Assembly (NCBI RefSeq): GCF_963676475.1
Contig: NZ_OY781106.1
Span: 2,418,001 to 2,482,000 of the forward strand
Reading direction: 5' to 3'
DNA: 64,000 bases
From: an uncultured Celeribacter sp.
Lineage (GTDB): Bacteria > Pseudomonadota > Alphaproteobacteria > Rhodobacterales > Rhodobacteraceae
Part shown: positions 62,234 through 64,000 of the stretch, piece after piece
Layout: each line of letters opens with the position of its first letter
Numbering within the stretch: the first letter of the stretch is position 1
Program-made: the position numbers and the translations under genes
Notes under the pieces: generated by a model
Seen by the model: only the letters and a program-made list of their open reading frames with translations
What the model was told of the DNA's origin: nothing
Database searches by the model: none

Positions 62234-63187
62234 TTACAGCCAGTTTTTCCATTTCGAGAGAAGATATGTGCCAAGCGCCGAGCCGATCATCAAAGCGGTG
62301 GCGATCAGATAGCCATGAGGGCTTTCGAGGCCGGGGATGAAGGGGAAGTTCATGCCATAGACAGAGGCCACGAGAGTGGGCGGCAGGAACAGAACAGCCA
62401 CGACCGACAGGATGCGGCTTGTGTCGTTTTGTTCGAGATTGATGAGACCCAGCATCACATCGGTGAGCTGCGCGATCCGGCCCGACAGGAAATCGCCATG
62501 CACGGTGAGCGCCTGACAATCCTTGACCTGCGCCTTGAGAATGCTCGTCAGCAGCTTGTCCTTTTCGGTTTCAAGACCAAGCCCGAAGCTCGACAAGGCG
62601 CGCTCAACGGTCAAAAGCGCATGGCGGTATTTCGAGACCTGTTCGCTTTGTTTGCCCAATGCACGGAGCGCATCCGCCAGCTCATCACCTCGCGGCGCGG
62701 GGTTACGAAAGGCGATATGCGATTGCTCATCCACCGCCACACCCACGCTCTCCAAAAGGTCGGCGATGCGGGCGATGATCTCTTCGATCAGGCCCAAAAA
62801 CACCCGCCGCCGCCCGGCGCAGCCCGCACTCGATTGGCCCGCGTGGGTGGCATAGGTCTCGAACGGACGCGGCGTATGATAGCGCACGGTAAAAAGCCGC
62901 TCCGGCGTAATCAGAAAGGCGACGGGGCCGAAAGACGGCTCCTTGTTGCGATCGAGCCCCGGCAAAACGATGGTCAAAACCTCGGTGTCGCCTTCGCGGT
63001 AGAGCCGGTTCGAGACCTCGATCTCCTGCATATCCGCAAGCGTCGGCACGGAGACGCCAAGCGCCTCCACGGCCTCGACCTGTGCCGGTTGCGGGCTCAA
63101 GAGATCGACCCACAGAGCATCGGAAAGATCGCCCTCAACGGGCAATTTTTCGAGGCCTGCGCCGAGGGGTCGATAGGCGAAAATCAT
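62234..63187 (-). CDS. CorA-family divalent metal transporter embedded in the phn operon
   Basis: 317 residues. A large N-terminal cytoplasmic domain with long helices precedes two C-terminal membrane segments (ILSVVAVLFLPPTLVASVYGMNF with the GMN selectivity motif; YLIATALMIGSALGTYLL). The family moves Mg2+, Co2+, Ni2+ or Zn2+. Start and stop lie 3-4 bp from phnK and phnL on the same strand, so it is clearly co-transcribed. C-P lyase steps use phosphate esters and metal-dependent enzymes, so metal supply is a possible reason; that is inference. Confidence 0.93.
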   Translation of the reverse strand: MIFAYRPLGAGLEKLPVEGDLSDALWVDLLSPQPAQVEAVEALGVSVPTLADMQEIEVSNRLYREGDTEVLTIVLPGLDRNKEPSFGPVAFLITPERLFTVRYHTPRPFETYATHAGQSSAGCAGRRRVFLGLIEEIIARIADLLESVGVAVDEQSHIAFRNPAPRGDELADALRALGKQSEQVSKYRHALLTVERALSSFGLGLETEKDKLLTSILKAQVKDCQALTVHGDFLSGRIAQLTDVMLGLINLEQNDTSRILSVVAVLFLPPTLVASVYGMNFPFIPGLESPHGYLIATALMIGSALGTYLLSKWKNWL

Positions 63188-63190
63188 GTC

Positions 63191-63982
63191 TCAGACCTGC
63201 AAGACAGAAGAGACAAGAAGCTGCGTATAGGCATGTTGCGGGTCATCGAGCACCTGATCTGTAAGGCCATGTTCGACGACATGGCCGGATTTCATCACCA
63301 TCAGACGATCCGCCAAAAGCCGCACGACAGCAAGGTCATGGGTGACGATGATCGCCGACAATCCCATTTCCCGCACCAATCCGCGCAACAAATCCAAAAG
63401 CCGCGCCTGAACCGAGACATCCAGGCCTCCGGTCGGCTCATCCATGAAGACAAGCCGCGGGCCGGTGACAAGGTTCCGCGCGATTTGCAGGCGTTGTTGC
63501 ATCCCGCCGGAAAACGCGCTGGGTTTGTCGTCCACCCGGTCCTCATTGATCTCGACCCGGTCCAGCCAGTCGATGGCCTGCGTGCGGATATTGCCGTAAT
63601 GCCGCGCGCCGACCGCCATGAGCCGCTCGCCGACATTGCCGCCCGCAGAGACCCCCATGCGCAGCCCGTCGCGGGCGTGTTGATGGACAAAGGCCCAATC
63701 GGTGCGCGACAGCATCCGGCGTTCGGGTTCGGACATGGTGAGCGTGTCGACCATACCGCGGTCGCGCGTGTCGAACAGAACCTGCCCGCTGTCGGGCGGC
63801 AAATGCCCCGCCATGCAATTCAAAAGCGTCGACTTGCCAGAGCCGGATTCGCCCACGATTCCCATCACCTCGCCGGGGTAGAGATCGAAGGACACATCGG
63901 TGCAGCCGACCCTATCGCCATAGGTTTTGCGGATGTCCTTAACGGAAAGAAGTGGGACGGAAAGAAGCGGTTGGATTGTCAT
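63191..63982 (-). CDS. phnK: C-P lyase complex ATP-binding protein PhnK
   Basis: 263 residues, with Walker A GIVGESGSGKSTLLNCMAG, PhnK-typical AFVHQHARDGLRMGVSAGGNVGERLM, signature FSGGMQQRLQIARNL and Walker B RLVFMDEPTGGLDVSVQ. It binds PhnJ in the C-P lyase core. The ATG overlaps the preceding phnJ stop in an ATGA junction. Confidence 0.96.
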   Translation of the reverse strand: MTIQPLLSVPLLSVKDIRKTYGDRVGCTDVSFDLYPGEVMGIVGESGSGKSTLLNCMAGHLPPDSGQVLFDTRDRGMVDTLTMSEPERRMLSRTDWAFVHQHARDGLRMGVSAGGNVGERLMAVGARHYGNIRTQAIDWLDRVEINEDRVDDKPSAFSGGMQQRLQIARNLVTGPRLVFMDEPTGGLDVSVQARLLDLLRGLVREMGLSAIIVTHDLAVVRLLADRLMVMKSGHVVEHGLTDQVLDDPQHAYTQLLVSSVLQV

Positions 63983-64000
63983 TCTGCAGCCTCCGGGGAC
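63979..64000 (-). CDS. phnJ: Probable phnJ, last codons only
   Basis: Reading from the window edge on the minus strand gives Ser-Pro-Glu-Ala-Ala-Glu and stop TGA (63979-63981), overlapping the phnK ATG. Gene order and the ATGA junction point to phnJ, but only seven codons are visible. Confidence 0.5.

Overview
The window is a GC-rich alphaproteobacterial chromosome segment, most likely from the Roseobacter/Rhodobacterales group. The pointers are the imuA-imuB-dnaE2 mutagenesis cassette with a GTTC-N7-GTTC LexA box, a gcvTHP operon behind a tandem glycine riboswitch, an mreBCD-mrdA-rodA operon, a phn C-P lyase cluster with phnM, phnN and a DUF1045 gene, and the types of insertion sequence present. 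Species cannot be read from the sequence.

Layout. 0-2.8 kb: the end of an amidase gene, an azoreductase, a TauE/SafE permease and an Rrf2 regulator. 3.1-8.9 kb: an orphan Phd-like antitoxin, then the SOS cassette imuA-imuB-dnaE2. 9-11 kb: an IS1182-type element with a 4-bp target duplication, next to a decayed ABC transporter gene. 11.1-13.9 kb: a GNAT acetyltransferase, an MFS drug exporter and a divergent TetR regulator. 13.9-20.4 kb: an accessory zone ending at tRNA-Ala(CGC). It holds an in-frame IS110/ATPase chimera, a methyltransferase, a YjhX/TopAI toxin homologue, a short tyrosine recombinase, an AT-richer secreted repeat protein and a serine-recombinase homologue that has lost its catalytic residues.

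20.4-51.7 kb is mostly core genome: thioredoxin 2, gcvP/H/T, gltX, a metallopeptidase, a Tat-exported metallo-beta-lactamase-fold protein, a PfkB kinase, an Hsp70-like protein, nadE, a periplasmic protein of about 19 MORN repeats, leuA with a Leu-rich leader peptide (attenuation), the cell-shape operon, a 2-hydroxyacid dehydrogenase, an SseB-domain protein, a uracil-DNA glycosylase, a Cys-rich ArsR regulator with its permease, nhaA, capsule-export genes kpsT/kpsE, an EF-hand protein and tRNA-Gln(TTG).

51.8-56 kb is a small island downstream of tRNA-Gln: a metallophosphoesterase, a P-loop kinase-like ATPase, a ribbon-helix-helix regulator with a palindromic operator, and a GHKL ATPase gene interrupted by an IS427-type IS5 element. 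A perfect 46-bp palindrome follows. The ATPase has a degraded relative 38 kb away in the 14-kb zone, which links the two accessory regions. 56-58.8 kb: the assimilatory nitrite reductase genes nirB and nirD, broken by a frameshift and two amber codons. 59-64 kb: the phosphonate C-P lyase operon (phnJ end, phnK, a CorA-type transporter, phnL, phnN; phnM; DUF1045), with the CorA gene embedded between phnK and phnL.

No complete, clearly new multi-gene system is visible. The best candidates for something undescribed are the RHH + GHKL ATPase module with its neighbouring palindrome, the inactive-looking serine recombinase homologue, and the family of AATCAGATT-centred intergenic hairpins.
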